Of a DNA stretch of 64,000 nt, positions 42,652 through 51,989 are shown one piece after another. Numbering within the stretch: position 1 is the stretch's first letter; each line of letters starts with the position of its first letter. Under the pieces are notes generated by a model. The model was given only the letters and a program-made list of their open reading frames with translations. It made no database searches and was not told where the DNA came from. A program made the translations under genes and the position numbers. The stretch comes from Pelagihabitans sp963710535. Its GTDB lineage: Bacteria; Bacteroidota; Bacteroidia; Flavobacteriales; Flavobacteriaceae. The stretch lies in the NCBI GenBank assembly GCA_963710535.1, contig CAVQAW010000008.1:1-64000 (forward strand), written 5' to 3'.

Positions 42652-44496
42652 ATGAAAGCCATTCCCTGTACCACATTGGTGCTCACTTCACTGGTCCTAT
42701 TGGCATCCTGTGCCGATAATTCTGCCAATACTACGACGGCCGATAAGCCCAGCCCCCAGCAGATCGAAAAGCTGATAGGGGCCTCCTGTACCAGTTGTCA
42801 TGCCGATAATGGGACAAGCAGGGCGCCTAGCCTGATCCATTTGGGCGCCATGAGCCCTAAGAGCATTGTTGCTTCCCTGACAACAGGTAAGATGCAGGCC
42901 CAAGGGGCGCTGTTGACGGAAGCCGAAAAAATTGGGATGGCAGAAATGCTTACAGGAAGGGCTTATACGTCCGAAAAAATGGCCATCGTGTATTGCGATG
43001 ACAGGAGTCGGCCTTTACAGAACGTAAAATACCTTGGATGGGGGGGCAACAAGGAGGGCACGGGTTCTATCTCTTCCGATATTGCCAAGTTGACCAAGGA
43101 CAAGCTGCCCCAGTTGAAGTTAAAATGGGCCTTTGGTTTTGATGGGGGTACCGTTACCCGGACCAAACCAACGGTCATTGGTGACCACATGATTTTTGGA
43201 AGCCAATTCGGAGAGGTCTATTGCCTCGATAAAGCCACGGGCTGTACCAAATGGATGTTCGAAGCCGATGCCAACATCCGAGGCGGAATTGCGGTCAGCG
43301 AGGATGTGGGCAATGGCATACAGCTTTATCTTGCCGATTTTTCGGGCAATGCCTACGCCCTGAATGCCGATGATGGGAAACTCTTATGGCGCAGCAACCT
43401 CAAAAACGACCCGAACAATGCAGTGACCGGAACCCCGGCTTATTTCGAAGGTATCGTTTACGTGCCTTTCACCTCGATGGAAGTGGTCACCGCGGGGCAG
43501 GACACCTATGAATGTTGCAGGGCTTCGGGCCAGGTGGTGGCTGTGGAAGCGGCTACCGGTAAGGAAGTTTGGCGGCATCGGGTGGTGGCGGAAGCCGCTA
43601 CCGAGCAGGGGGTGAACAAGGTGGGCGCCAAAAGGTACGGCCCGTCAGGAGCCCCGGTTTGGAGCAGCCCCACGGTCGATGCCAAGCGCGGCCTGCTCTA
43701 CATCGGTACCGGGGAGAACAACTCCAATCCGCCAACGGCGACTTCCGATGCCCTGCAAGCACTCGATCTAAAAACGGGGGCCTTGAAATGGAATTACCAG
43801 GCGACCAGCAAGGATGCCTATATCTCGGCCTGCACTGATGGCAATGCGGCCAATTGCCCAGAACCGGCCGGTCCGGATGTCGATTTTGGCATGGCGCCCA
43901 TCCTCACCACCAGGGCCGATGGCAGGGAGGTTTTGGTCGTGGGACAAAAGTCGGGCGTGGTGCACTGTCTCGATCCGGATAGCGGAAAACCGCTTTGGCA
44001 AAAGCGTATCGGCAGGGGCGGGGCCCTAGGGGGCATCCATTGGGGCATGGCCACCGATGGTCACTTGGCCTACGCGGCCAATTCCGATTGGTTGGCTTTT
44101 GGGGGTGATTCCACGGTTACCGCCAACCCCGGGCTCTTTGCCCTTGACCTGATAAGTGGGGATGTGGTTTGGAAATCGACTTCCGACCCCAAGAATTGCG
44201 AAGGGAAAGAGGGCTGCTACAATTCCAATTCCGCGGCCCCGACCCTGATCCCAGGGGTGGTATTTGCCGGGGGGCTCGATGGCCATGCCAGGGCCTACGA
44301 TGCCGAAAACGGGGAGGTACTCTGGGATTTTGATACGCTGACGACTTTCGAAACGGTCAACGGGGTGCCCGGCCAGGGGGGCTCCATCGACGGCCCCGCT
44401 CCCGTAGTGGCCGATGGCATGGTCTATTTCAACAGCGGTTATGCCCTCTTCGGCCAAATGCCGGGGAATGTGCTCCTGGCCTTTTCGGCAGAGTAG
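42652..44496 (+). CDS. Quinohemoprotein (cytochrome c + PQQ beta-propeller) dehydrogenase, lipoprotein
   Basis: It is predicted to oxidise an alcohol in the periplasm with PQQ and pass electrons to a fused heme c. The lipobox is LLASC (C20). An N-terminal cytochrome domain has C46-T-S-C49-H50, and an 8-bladed PQQ propeller fills most of the remaining ~490 residues. Blade repeats include VYCLDKATGCTKWMF, AYALNADDGKLLWRS, VVAVEAATGKEVWRH, LQALDLKTGALKWNY, VHCLDPDSGKPLWQK, LFALDLISGDVVWKS and ARAYDAENGEVLWDF. Vicinal cysteines C288-C289 match the disulfide ring of PQQ dehydrogenases. The heme-first order and length resemble polyvinyl-alcohol dehydrogenase-like proteins. No PQQ synthesis genes are in the window. 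Confidence 0.88.
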   Translation: MKAIPCTTLVLTSLVLLASCADNSANTTTADKPSPQQIEKLIGASCTSCHADNGTSRAPSLIHLGAMSPKSIVASLTTGKMQAQGALLTEAEKIGMAEMLTGRAYTSEKMAIVYCDDRSRPLQNVKYLGWGGNKEGTGSISSDIAKLTKDKLPQLKLKWAFGFDGGTVTRTKPTVIGDHMIFGSQFGEVYCLDKATGCTKWMFEADANIRGGIAVSEDVGNGIQLYLADFSGNAYALNADDGKLLWRSNLKNDPNNAVTGTPAYFEGIVYVPFTSMEVVTAGQDTYECCRASGQVVAVEAATGKEVWRHRVVAEAATEQGVNKVGAKRYGPSGAPVWSSPTVDAKRGLLYIGTGENNSNPPTATSDALQALDLKTGALKWNYQATSKDAYISACTDGNAANCPEPAGPDVDFGMAPILTTRADGREVLVVGQKSGVVHCLDPDSGKPLWQKRIGRGGALGGIHWGMATDGHLAYAANSDWLAFGGDSTVTANPGLFALDLISGDVVWKSTSDPKNCEGKEGCYNSNSAAPTLIPGVVFAGGLDGHARAYDAENGEVLWDFDTLTTFETVNGVPGQGGSIDGPAPVVADGMVYFNSGYALFGQMPGNVLLAFSAE

Positions 44497-44578
44497 GAAT
44501 GAACGTATGATTTGGTTTTTTTTCCGTTTAGCCCTATGTTTATGTTTCAAAACAAGGTGCAACCTAAAAATACTTGCA

Positions 44579-44800
44579 ATGAAAAAAACGATAATAATAA
44601 GCTTGGCCTTCTTGATGAGCGGTTTGATGTTGACCATTGCACATGCCCAGTCGGGAGCCGATGGTGCTAGCCATAGTCCCACAGGGCGCGATTTTCCTAG
44701 AACGGAATGTAAAACGGTTTGGGTGTTAACTTGGATTCCCAATGGCGTGGGTTTTAGCGTACCGGTGCCCATACCGACTAAAGTTTGTACAACAACCTAA
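44579..44800 (+). CDS. Small secreted protein with one cysteine pair
   Basis: The 73 residues start with a clear signal peptide (IIISLAFLMSGLMLTIAHAQ), leaving about 50 mature residues. Two cysteines enclose a hydrophobic, proline- and glycine-containing loop (ECKTVWVLTWIPNGVG ... IPTKVC). The open frame reaches back into the quinohemoprotein end, but the ATG at 44579 is the only start with a signal peptide. It begins 82 bp after that gene in the same direction and could be cotranscribed. I do not recognise a family. A role as partner of the dehydrogenase or as a secreted peptide are both guesses. Confidence 0.65.
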   Translation: MKKTIIISLAFLMSGLMLTIAHAQSGADGASHSPTGRDFPRTECKTVWVLTWIPNGVGFSVPVPIPTKVCTTT

Positions 44801-45203
44801 TATTGTTGTCAAACTTTTTTGTTGACCCGGGTACGAACTTCATTTGAACATCTTTTGTATGTCCAGGTGCTGGTAGATCCGAAATAGGCCATTCTACCCT
44901 GTGCGCTTATCACGGTATTAGGCCTACTGTTCTGGTTAAGGCGTGGGTTCTTTCTATTTAGTTATTCTCGAACCGGTGCTCCATCAATTCTTCCTTGAAC
45001 TGGTTACGGAAGGCTAAGATTATAGCAACGGCATCTCTGCGGCAAAAATATTGGATTGGCAATCACGGAGGGACTTCTTTGAGAAGTTGGTTAAAAAGAC
45101 TGTCTGGGTTAAATTATTGATAATTCGGTCTTAATTTCTTCTTTCCTTACATCTTTTAGGCACTTTTCCCTCGTAAATTTGGTGAATCTTAATCAGGAAC
45201 ACC
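44801..45203. other. Intergenic stretch with a possible coding remnant
   Basis: These 403 bp have no intact gene. On the minus strand from about 45060 to the stop at 44962-44964 one frame reads AVAIILAFRNQFKEELMEHRFENN, which looks protein-like but has no start. Another frame carries KKSLRDCQSNIFAAEMPLL just upstream. This may be a small decayed gene or transposase relic. The right end holds the promoter at 45174-45181. Confidence 0.3.
45174..45181 (+). promoter_or_regulatory. -7 element (TAAATTTG) of the thioesterase gene
   Basis: An exact TAnnTTTG match lies 22 bp before the ATG at 45204. A T-rich word (CTTTTAGG near 45153-45160) lies where a -33 element would be, but it is not a good match. 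Confidence 0.45.
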
Positions 45204-45602
45204 ATGCGATTTCATACCAGAAAATGGGTAAGACCAGAAGATTTGAATGCCAATGGCACCCTGTTCGGCGGCCGTGTACTGGCCTGGGTCGATGAGGAGG
45301 CTGCCATATACAGCATCATACAACTAGAGAACAAGAAGGTGGTCACCAAATATATGTCGGAAGTCAACTTTATGAGTACGGCCCAACAAGGCGATATCGT
45401 TGAAATCGGTATCGATGTGGTCAAATTCGGCAAGTCGTCCTTGACCCTGAAATGCGAGGTACGCAATAAAATGACCCACGAGACCATCGTTACGGTCGAC
45501 CACATCATCATGGTCAACCTGGGAGACGATGGCAAACCAAAGCCGCACGGGAAGTCGAAAATAGAGTATGTGAAGGATCGATTGGCCGCTGCCGAAAGCT
45601 AG
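45204..45602 (+). CDS. Acyl-CoA thioesterase, hot-dog fold (YciA/ACOT-like)
   Basis: The enzyme hydrolyses acyl-CoA thioesters in the cytosol. The 132 residues show the family signature RPEDLNANGTLFGGRVLAWVDEEAA, with an Asn-x-x-Gly-x-x-FGG catalytic loop and the acidic pair D-E at the start of the central helix. The remaining strands are VNFMSTAQQGDIVEIGIDVVKFG and VDHIIMVNLGDDGKP. It is a single-domain form that should work as a hexamer or tetramer. Its TAG overlaps the stop of the convergent dipeptidase gene. Confidence 0.9.
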   Translation: MRFHTRKWVRPEDLNANGTLFGGRVLAWVDEEAAIYSIIQLENKKVVTKYMSEVNFMSTAQQGDIVEIGIDVVKFGKSSLTLKCEVRNKMTHETIVTVDHIIMVNLGDDGKPKPHGKSKIEYVKDRLAAAES

Positions 45603-46888
45603 GACTTCTGCATTTTTTGCGCCACCGCCTGCACTTCGTCAAGTACCCTGAGGAGGTTGCCGCCCCATAGTTGAGCGATTTCCGATTCGGTATAACCCCT
45701 TTTCACAAGTTCCAAGGTTACATTGAAGGTTTCGGAGGCATCGTTCCAGCCCTCAATACCGCCGCCGCCGTCGAAATCGGAGCTTATCCCCACATGATCG
45801 ATGCCCATCACCTCCACCATATAGTCGATATGGTCCACAAAATCGGCCACGTTCACGGCTGGCGGGGCATCCGGTATGCCCGCTACCAATTGCTCGGCCA
45901 TCGCTCTTACTTTAGGGATGTTTTCTATAAACTCTGCTTGCTGCATCTCAGTGAGTGCAAAGAAATCTTTCATTTCATACCAAGCCACGCCGATGGAATC
46001 GGCCACTTTTTTATAAATATCCTTCATATAGGCCGCCCTGGCATCATTTTTCTTGGTATCAAGATAGGCACCAAAGGCCACGGTCTGAACTACGCCCCCA
46101 TTTTCCTTCATCAATAGCAGTTGGTCGTCATCCAAATTCCGGCTATGGTCGCAAAGGGTTCGGGCCGAAGAGTGGGATGCGATGATGGGTGCCTTGCTGA
46201 GGGCGATCATCTGTTCCATAGCTTCTTTGGAGGGGTGTGACACATCGATCATAATACCCAATCTATTCATCTCTATGACAGCAGCTTTACCTGATTCACT
46301 TAAACCATTATGTAGCCATTTGTTATCGGCTTCCCCCGTATTCGAATCACTGAATTGGCTATGGCCATTATGGGCCAACGACATATATCGGGCCCCCATT
46401 TCATGATATTTTTCGATATCGCCCAAATCCTCGCCAATGGGGTAGGCGTTTTCGACCCCGATCATGGCCACTTTTTTACCCTTTGCAACAATGTTGCGCA
46501 CATCTGCCGATGTTAGGGCAAGTTCTATTTGATCTGGGGCGATTTCCTCGCACAATCGATGAATGGCTTCGAATTTCGATAAGGCATTTTCCTTTGCTTT
46601 TGCGTAGGCCACCGGATTGAGGGAATCTTGTCCTGTATACACGATGAACCAGGCCACATCCAGGCCGCCATCTTTCATTTTTGGCAGGTTCACCTGGGTC
46701 TCCAAACGCCGGGTATAGTTGATGCTATCGGTAAAATTTTTCACGTTGATATCGTCGTGCGTATCGATCGTGATCACCGATTCATGGATTTTTCTCGCGC
46801 GTTCTTCCAAGGTTGCTTCAGGTTTTTTTTCGCTTTTTGCACAGGAAAATATCAATAAAGCCAACAAGAATAGACTGAAATGTTTCAT
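45599..46888 (-). CDS. Membrane dipeptidase (peptidase family M19), lipoprotein
   Basis: It hydrolyses dipeptides, possibly also D-residue or beta-lactam-like substrates, outside the cytoplasm. The ATG at 46888 gives a lipoprotein signal ending LIFSC and 429 residues; the frame further upstream has no such signal. Binuclear zinc ligands are visible as TIDTHDDIN, the bridging Glu in VENAYPIGED, SHSSAR and DVSHPSKEA. DHVGISSDFDGGG and the LWGGNLLRVL end are typical. The stop overlaps the thioesterase stop (45599-45602) on the other strand. Confidence 0.92.
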   Translation of the reverse strand: MKHFSLFLLALLIFSCAKSEKKPEATLEERARKIHESVITIDTHDDINVKNFTDSINYTRRLETQVNLPKMKDGGLDVAWFIVYTGQDSLNPVAYAKAKENALSKFEAIHRLCEEIAPDQIELALTSADVRNIVAKGKKVAMIGVENAYPIGEDLGDIEKYHEMGARYMSLAHNGHSQFSDSNTGEADNKWLHNGLSESGKAAVIEMNRLGIMIDVSHPSKEAMEQMIALSKAPIIASHSSARTLCDHSRNLDDDQLLLMKENGGVVQTVAFGAYLDTKKNDARAAYMKDIYKKVADSIGVAWYEMKDFFALTEMQQAEFIENIPKVRAMAEQLVAGIPDAPPAVNVADFVDHIDYMVEVMGIDHVGISSDFDGGGGIEGWNDASETFNVTLELVKRGYTESEIAQLWGGNLLRVLDEVQAVAQKMQKS

Positions 46889-47088
46889 AGGGGCCAAAAT
46901 ATTAGACCTACAAATAAAGCAATTTGACAACAATCTCAGGGCATCCGGTAACATTTTATTGTGCACCCGGTATATATTAAGGAGTTTTAGGCTGATTTAA
47001 ATATGGAAACCAACGTTTTGAGCCTCAAAAAATGTAAGAAAAATTTAGGAATTGATTCCTGCCCATCGTAACCCAAACCAATCCCCCA

Positions 47089-48873
47089 TTGAAACCCAAC
47101 GATATTTTTGCCCAACTTGCCCATATTCAGAATTTGCTCCAAGCATTTTCTTTTGAGACGCTGGAAGCGAACGATGCCGTTCAATTGAAAAATGCTTTCG
47201 ATTCCTTCAAGTGCATTTTGGAAGAGAAAACCAAAGAACAAGTAGCACTCCCACAGTCAAACGATCATCTTAGAATGCTACCCCGCAACCCTCAGTTGGC
47301 CAATCGGCCCATAGTGGAGCCTAAAACCGGGGAAGGCCTGTTCATCGCCCAGGTAAGCCATGAAATCCGTACCCCGTTGAACGGCATTATCGGTTTTACC
47401 GACCTGTTGAAGGAGGAGGAACTTAGCCCACCCCAACGTGAAAAGGTCAATGCCATCGAATCTGCTTCCTGCACGCTGATGGAAATCATCAATGAACTCC
47501 TCGAATATTCAAAACTTTCGGCCGGACTTGAACCCTTCGAATCGGTTCATTTTAGTTTCTATGCGCTGATACGCGATATCGTTTACCTCTGTAAGACCTT
47601 GATCGTGAACAAAAATGTGCATCTCGAGGTAGATATGGATCCCGCAATTCCTGAAGTAGTAGTGGGCGATCCCTCCAAACTATCCCAGGTATTGCTGAAC
47701 CTGATAGGCAATGCCGTCAAATTTGTGGAGGAGGGGGAAATCACTTTAAAAATCGTGCTCGGTAAAAATCACCACCCTAAAATGGACATAGAATTTATGG
47801 TGGCCGACAATGGTATCGGGATAGACGAAGCACAGTTACCGTTCGTTTTCGATGCCTTCCGACAGGCCAACAATCACAATGCCGATCGTTACGGAGGTAC
47901 CGGACTGGGGCTTTCCATTGTTAAACAAATCATCCTTAAGCAAGGGGGCGACATCAAAGTCTCGAGCAACTTGGGCGAGGGTACCACCTTCAAATTCCAT
48001 TTGCCCTTTGAAGTAGGCGAAAAGAGTAAGTTGTCGAAGAAATCCAACAACAGCAACCACCTTAAGGAAGGCGCTAAATTTGTCAAAGGGATGGGCATTC
48101 TGGTCTTTGAGGACAACTTGCTGAACCAGCGCCTGATTGAACAACGGCTCAAGATATGGGGCTGTAAGGCCTTTGTTACGGATAACTGCCAATACGGATT
48201 GAACATCATGAACCGGCATCATATCGATGTGGTGCTGATGGATCTGCGGATGCCGGGCATGAGTGGTTTTGAAATCGCCCAGCGCATTAGGCATGTTCAA
48301 AACGAGAAGATCCGCATGGTGCCTATCATCGCCCTTACCGCAGACTTTAGCATACGCGATAAGGAAGAATCGGAGCTGAACGGCATCAACGACTATATTT
48401 TGAAGCCCTATAGTCCGGATGAATTGTTGCTGAAATTGGTCAAAAACAAGAAGCAGGGCGATCTTGATCAAGAAGACGCCGGTATAAAACTCATCAATGT
48501 TGAAGAAGTGGCCACCGAATCGGAGGAATTTTCTTTGGACGCGGTTTTGGCAGACTGTATGGGCGAGATAGAACTGGTGGAAGAACTGGTGCTGCTCTTC
48601 AAACAAAATGTAAGCGAATTCATGACGGTCGCTTCGGAACATCTTCAAAAAGGAGACTTCAAGGCCCTAGAATTTGCCCTTCACAAGATAAAATCGGGAC
48701 TGGCGATGATGCAGATCGACAATTTGCACAACATTGTGGTACGGATGCACAAGAACAGCAAGGAAGGCCAGGATTTGAGCTTTCTAAACAATCTGTACCA
48801 AGAATTTTTGGAAGCCTATCCCCAAGTGGAACTAATGATCGACGGGGCCCTGTTAAAATTAAGAAAACCATAA
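47089..48873 (+). CDS. Hybrid histidine kinase (HisKA-HATPase-REC-HPt)
   Basis: The 594-residue protein senses and relays a signal by multistep phosphotransfer. It has no membrane helix or recognisable sensor: about 80 helical residues precede HisKA (QVSHEIRTPLNGI, H91). HATPase boxes follow: N-box NLIGNAVKFV, G1 VADNGIGID and G2 GGTGLGLSIV. The REC domain has VFEDN and the phospho-acceptor in VLMDLRMPG (D385), and the C-terminal HPt has ALHKIKSGL (H532). The start is TTG at 47089; an in-frame TGA lies 36 bases upstream and the first ATG (47275) would cut into conserved helix, so TTG is preferred. A response regulator follows after four bases. Confidence 0.9.
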   Translation: MKPNDIFAQLAHIQNLLQAFSFETLEANDAVQLKNAFDSFKCILEEKTKEQVALPQSNDHLRMLPRNPQLANRPIVEPKTGEGLFIAQVSHEIRTPLNGIIGFTDLLKEEELSPPQREKVNAIESASCTLMEIINELLEYSKLSAGLEPFESVHFSFYALIRDIVYLCKTLIVNKNVHLEVDMDPAIPEVVVGDPSKLSQVLLNLIGNAVKFVEEGEITLKIVLGKNHHPKMDIEFMVADNGIGIDEAQLPFVFDAFRQANNHNADRYGGTGLGLSIVKQIILKQGGDIKVSSNLGEGTTFKFHLPFEVGEKSKLSKKSNNSNHLKEGAKFVKGMGILVFEDNLLNQRLIEQRLKIWGCKAFVTDNCQYGLNIMNRHHIDVVLMDLRMPGMSGFEIAQRIRHVQNEKIRMVPIIALTADFSIRDKEESELNGINDYILKPYSPDELLLKLVKNKKQGDLDQEDAGIKLINVEEVATESEEFSLDAVLADCMGEIELVEELVLLFKQNVSEFMTVASEHLQKGDFKALEFALHKIKSGLAMMQIDNLHNIVVRMHKNSKEGQDLSFLNNLYQEFLEAYPQVELMIDGALLKLRKP

Positions 48874-48877
48874 GTAG

Positions 48878-49264
48878 ATGGAAAATCAGAAAACGATCTT
48901 ATTCGCAGATGATGACGAATTGTTGGCCGCCTTACTCACCTTTCGTTTACAGAAAGGCGGTTATACGGTGCTCTGGTGCCGTGATGGCAGGGAAGTTAAG
49001 GCGCAGTTGGCCAAGTCAATGCCCGATATGATCGTTAGCGATATCATGATGCCCTATTTCTCGGGCATCGAACTGCTCGATTATGTGCGAAAGGAACTCG
49101 GTTCGGCAACACCGGTGATTATCATATCCTCGGCAGGCAATGAGGAAAATGTGATGAGCGCTTTTGAACTTGGCGCTAATGATTTCATTTCAAAGCCGGT
49201 GAGTCCGGCTGAGCTCTTGATCCGGGTATCCAGGGAATTGAACAAAACCAAAGTTGGCAATTAA
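48878..49264 (+). CDS. Single-domain response regulator (CheY-like)
   Basis: The 128 residues are one receiver domain. Acidic pocket FADDDE (D11-D13), phospho-acceptor D55 in MIVSDIMMPYFSG, ISS (switch Thr/Ser) and the lysine in FISKPVSPAELL are in place. There is no output domain, so it must act by protein contact. The likely donor is the HPt of the kinase four bases upstream, and the likely target is the HEAT protein whose frame overlaps its end by 11 bases. Confidence 0.9.
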   Translation: MENQKTILFADDDELLAALLTFRLQKGGYTVLWCRDGREVKAQLAKSMPDMIVSDIMMPYFSGIELLDYVRKELGSATPVIIISSAGNEENVMSAFELGANDFISKPVSPAELLIRVSRELNKTKVGN

Positions 49265-51989
49265 ATATACATACAACCCCATATCAGCGATCACCGCCCC
49301 GAAGCTTCATAACGACTTGCTTTGGGACTTGATCATGCTCTTTGTTATGCTTTCCGCAATATATTTTGTGGCCATCTTTATCTTCAAATACTTTATTTCC
49401 AAAACGTCAAAAAGAACCGACCAGGTAAGAAAACAGCTGATGCCTATGGTGAGTGCTTTCCTCTTTCACGAGAAGAACGCGGCAACTTCCGAACAAATCG
49501 ATTACGCCCATCTGAAAATGGAAATGCGTTCGCTTTTAAAAAGCAAGTTTTACCAAAAAGTCCTGACCGGTATTTTGTTGGAACTCCGAATGGACCTATC
49601 GGGCGGCTCCTTGTCAAAGTTATTGGTGCTGTACAAAGATCTTGAGCTGCATCTTGTCGCTTACAAAAAGCTCCGCAGCTGGCGTTGGGAAAAAGTTTCC
49701 CACGGGATACTGGAGCTTACAAAAATGGAAGTCGCCGAGTCATATGGCTTCCTGACGAAATTTATCAATGATAAGCGTCCGACCATCAGAAAGCAGGCTG
49801 AAATTGCGGTGGTGACACTAAAGCCGGAAGGGCTCGATTATTTTTTGGACACTACACGCTATAAGATTTCCGAATGGCAACAACTAAAGTTGCTCGAGGT
49901 GATCCGAACCCAAGAAGATTATCTACCGCCAAGTTTCAAGGCGTGGCTTACCTCCAAAAACAAATATGTGGTCTTGTTCGCCCTGCGGTTGATCAAACAT
50001 TTTCATCAAAACGATGCCACCGCCTCCATTATCGAACTGGTGAAACATCGCAACAGCCAAATTAAATTGGAGGCCATAGATTGTATCAGGACATTTCACA
50101 TGACCCTAGCCTTGGATACTTTAAAAACTGTTTTTTGGCGCTGTACGGCCGTTGTGAAGATTGCCATCCTTCAGGCAATTGGAAGTATGGGCACCGATAA
50201 AGAATTGGAATTCTTGAACCTTATTGAAAAAAAGGAGGCCAATTTTACCGTAAGGAGCAAAGCCTTGAGCGCCATTAATTTGATCAGCCCCGAAAGCATT
50301 CTCCCGACCGACGGCATTCTTGATACGAGCAAATATGTGATTCCGGAAGACCTTGCTCCAAAAGCAATCAAGGAAATGCCCGACGAAAGGCTGTTCGAGG
50401 AGGAGTTTTTCGATGCTGTGGAAACCGCCCGCGAAAGCTCGGAACTACCTGGTACCATCGAAGAAGAAACCGAAACGAAATCGGAGCTTGAACCTGACCT
50501 GAGGCCAATAACCCCAACGTCCAACCTCCACGAGATTGAAGTCTGTCTCAACGCCGAATTCCTTCCCGAAGATGCTGTGGCTGCTCCGGAAGACCATAAG
50601 ATATGCCCCGATGAAACCCATAAGATCGATTTCACCATCGATTTCCTGCCCTATGTGGTTGGAGATGGGCAGGAAACAGCAGTACCGGCCAAATCGGCTT
50701 CCGAACTACCTGTTGTATTTGAGGAAATCAATGATGAACCAACTTTGACTGAAGATTCCGAAAAGCCATTCCGGTTCGGCCTAAAGGCGGAAGAACTCAA
50801 CTTTGTGCCTTTGGTCGTCTCGGATAGCCATGCCGATGATATTGAATCGACTTCCAACGAATCGGAGCATATCGGCGTAGGTGCAGATCGGCTCATGGAT
50901 ATGGAGGTAGACTGTGAACCTATCAAGGCAGAAGTGGTGAACGAGCCCCCAAGCCAGGAAGAATCCTATTTGTCATTGGAGGTCGACTATGAATCCATAC
51001 CCGTATTGCCGGAAGAAAAGAACATCCCCATGGCAATTACGGAATTGGATGTTGCGTATGAAATTATATTGCCCGCACCCTTCGATGCCATGAACGATCT
51101 TGATATCGATACCGGAATTTTGCCCAACGATGATTCCATCGCTGATCTGCAATTGCCAGAATGGCTATTGAAACAATTGGGAAGCGACAACCCCTTTGAC
51201 CTAGGTCCGGAACCGGAACATTTAGAGGAATATGAAGCGCCATCCGAACCCATTAAAACGGTGGCCGATTTCCAAAAATTATTGATGCCCATTCCATTAA
51301 GAAAAACATATGACAAGGAGGTGGAAGTACAAATGTACCTGCTGGAAGATATAGAACTCTTCGGAGATAGCAGGGAAATTGAACTGTTGAAGGAGTTGGA
51401 GGCGAATACGGAATACTCCATTGTAAAAGAACGAATCGCTGGCCTGTTAACGCGTTTTTCTAAACCCATGGTCGTTGAAATTTCTCCCAATCCTGAGCTG
51501 TTCAAGCGCGACAATATCTTGCCGAAGTTCAGTATTTTTTCCGAGTTGTTCCTTCACTCCGATACCGAATCAAAACTGATCCTCCTAAAAGAGATAGCCA
51601 CAATTGGGGACGAAAAGGAGGTTGCGTTCCTAAAAGAATTGTCGGAAGATCCAGAACCCCAGATCCGTGAACTTGCGGCAAAGGCGCTGTTGACTCTGGA
51701 AGCCCTATTGGCAGCCAAATCCGATCCTGGGACAGAAAAGTCCGATATTGAATCCAATGGCGATGAATCGGTTTCCACCGAAAACGAATTCGATCCCCTG
51801 ATTGATGAAATGGAGGTCTGTTTTAACAAATCCCTGAACATTTTCGATATAGGCTTCGAAATGGCCTTGGCGGAGGAACCGTTGGTGGAAGATTTTGATC
51901 AAGTCGCACAGCAAGGCGAGCCTGACGAATCGTTTTGGAAGGTCATTATGCATTTTGCCCAAAAACTAATCGAGAAAACCTATGGATAG
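49254..51989 (+). CDS. Membrane-anchored HEAT-repeat protein with acidic central region
   Basis: The 911 residues start with one membrane helix (LLWDLIMLFVMLSAIYFVAIFIFKYF, about 22-47). About 300 residues of HEAT-like helical pairs follow (MEVAESYGFLTKFINDKRPTIRKQAEIAVVTL and LALRLIKHFHQND, in parts). A long acidic low-complexity stretch (about 390-680) and two or more further HEAT pairs follow (KLILLKEIATIGDEKEVAFLKELSEDPEPQIRELAAKALL). The acidic stretch holds degenerate short motifs such as HEIEVCLN, LMDMEVDCE, LSLEVDYE, ITELDVAYE and IDEMEVCFN. The start is TTG at 49254, or possibly ATG 49335. It overlaps the GT2 gene by eight bases. It probably scaffolds or controls the synthase. Confidence 0.8.
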   Translation: MAIKYTYNPISAITAPKLHNDLLWDLIMLFVMLSAIYFVAIFIFKYFISKTSKRTDQVRKQLMPMVSAFLFHEKNAATSEQIDYAHLKMEMRSLLKSKFYQKVLTGILLELRMDLSGGSLSKLLVLYKDLELHLVAYKKLRSWRWEKVSHGILELTKMEVAESYGFLTKFINDKRPTIRKQAEIAVVTLKPEGLDYFLDTTRYKISEWQQLKLLEVIRTQEDYLPPSFKAWLTSKNKYVVLFALRLIKHFHQNDATASIIELVKHRNSQIKLEAIDCIRTFHMTLALDTLKTVFWRCTAVVKIAILQAIGSMGTDKELEFLNLIEKKEANFTVRSKALSAINLISPESILPTDGILDTSKYVIPEDLAPKAIKEMPDERLFEEEFFDAVETARESSELPGTIEEETETKSELEPDLRPITPTSNLHEIEVCLNAEFLPEDAVAAPEDHKICPDETHKIDFTIDFLPYVVGDGQETAVPAKSASELPVVFEEINDEPTLTEDSEKPFRFGLKAEELNFVPLVVSDSHADDIESTSNESEHIGVGADRLMDMEVDCEPIKAEVVNEPPSQEESYLSLEVDYESIPVLPEEKNIPMAITELDVAYEIILPAPFDAMNDLDIDTGILPNDDSIADLQLPEWLLKQLGSDNPFDLGPEPEHLEEYEAPSEPIKTVADFQKLLMPIPLRKTYDKEVEVQMYLLEDIELFGDSREIELLKELEANTEYSIVKERIAGLLTRFSKPMVVEISPNPELFKRDNILPKFSIFSELFLHSDTESKLILLKEIATIGDEKEVAFLKELSEDPEPQIRELAAKALLTLEALLAAKSDPGTEKSDIESNGDESVSTENEFDPLIDEMEVCFNKSLNIFDIGFEMALAEEPLVEDFDQVAQQGEPDESFWKVIMHFAQKLIEKTYG

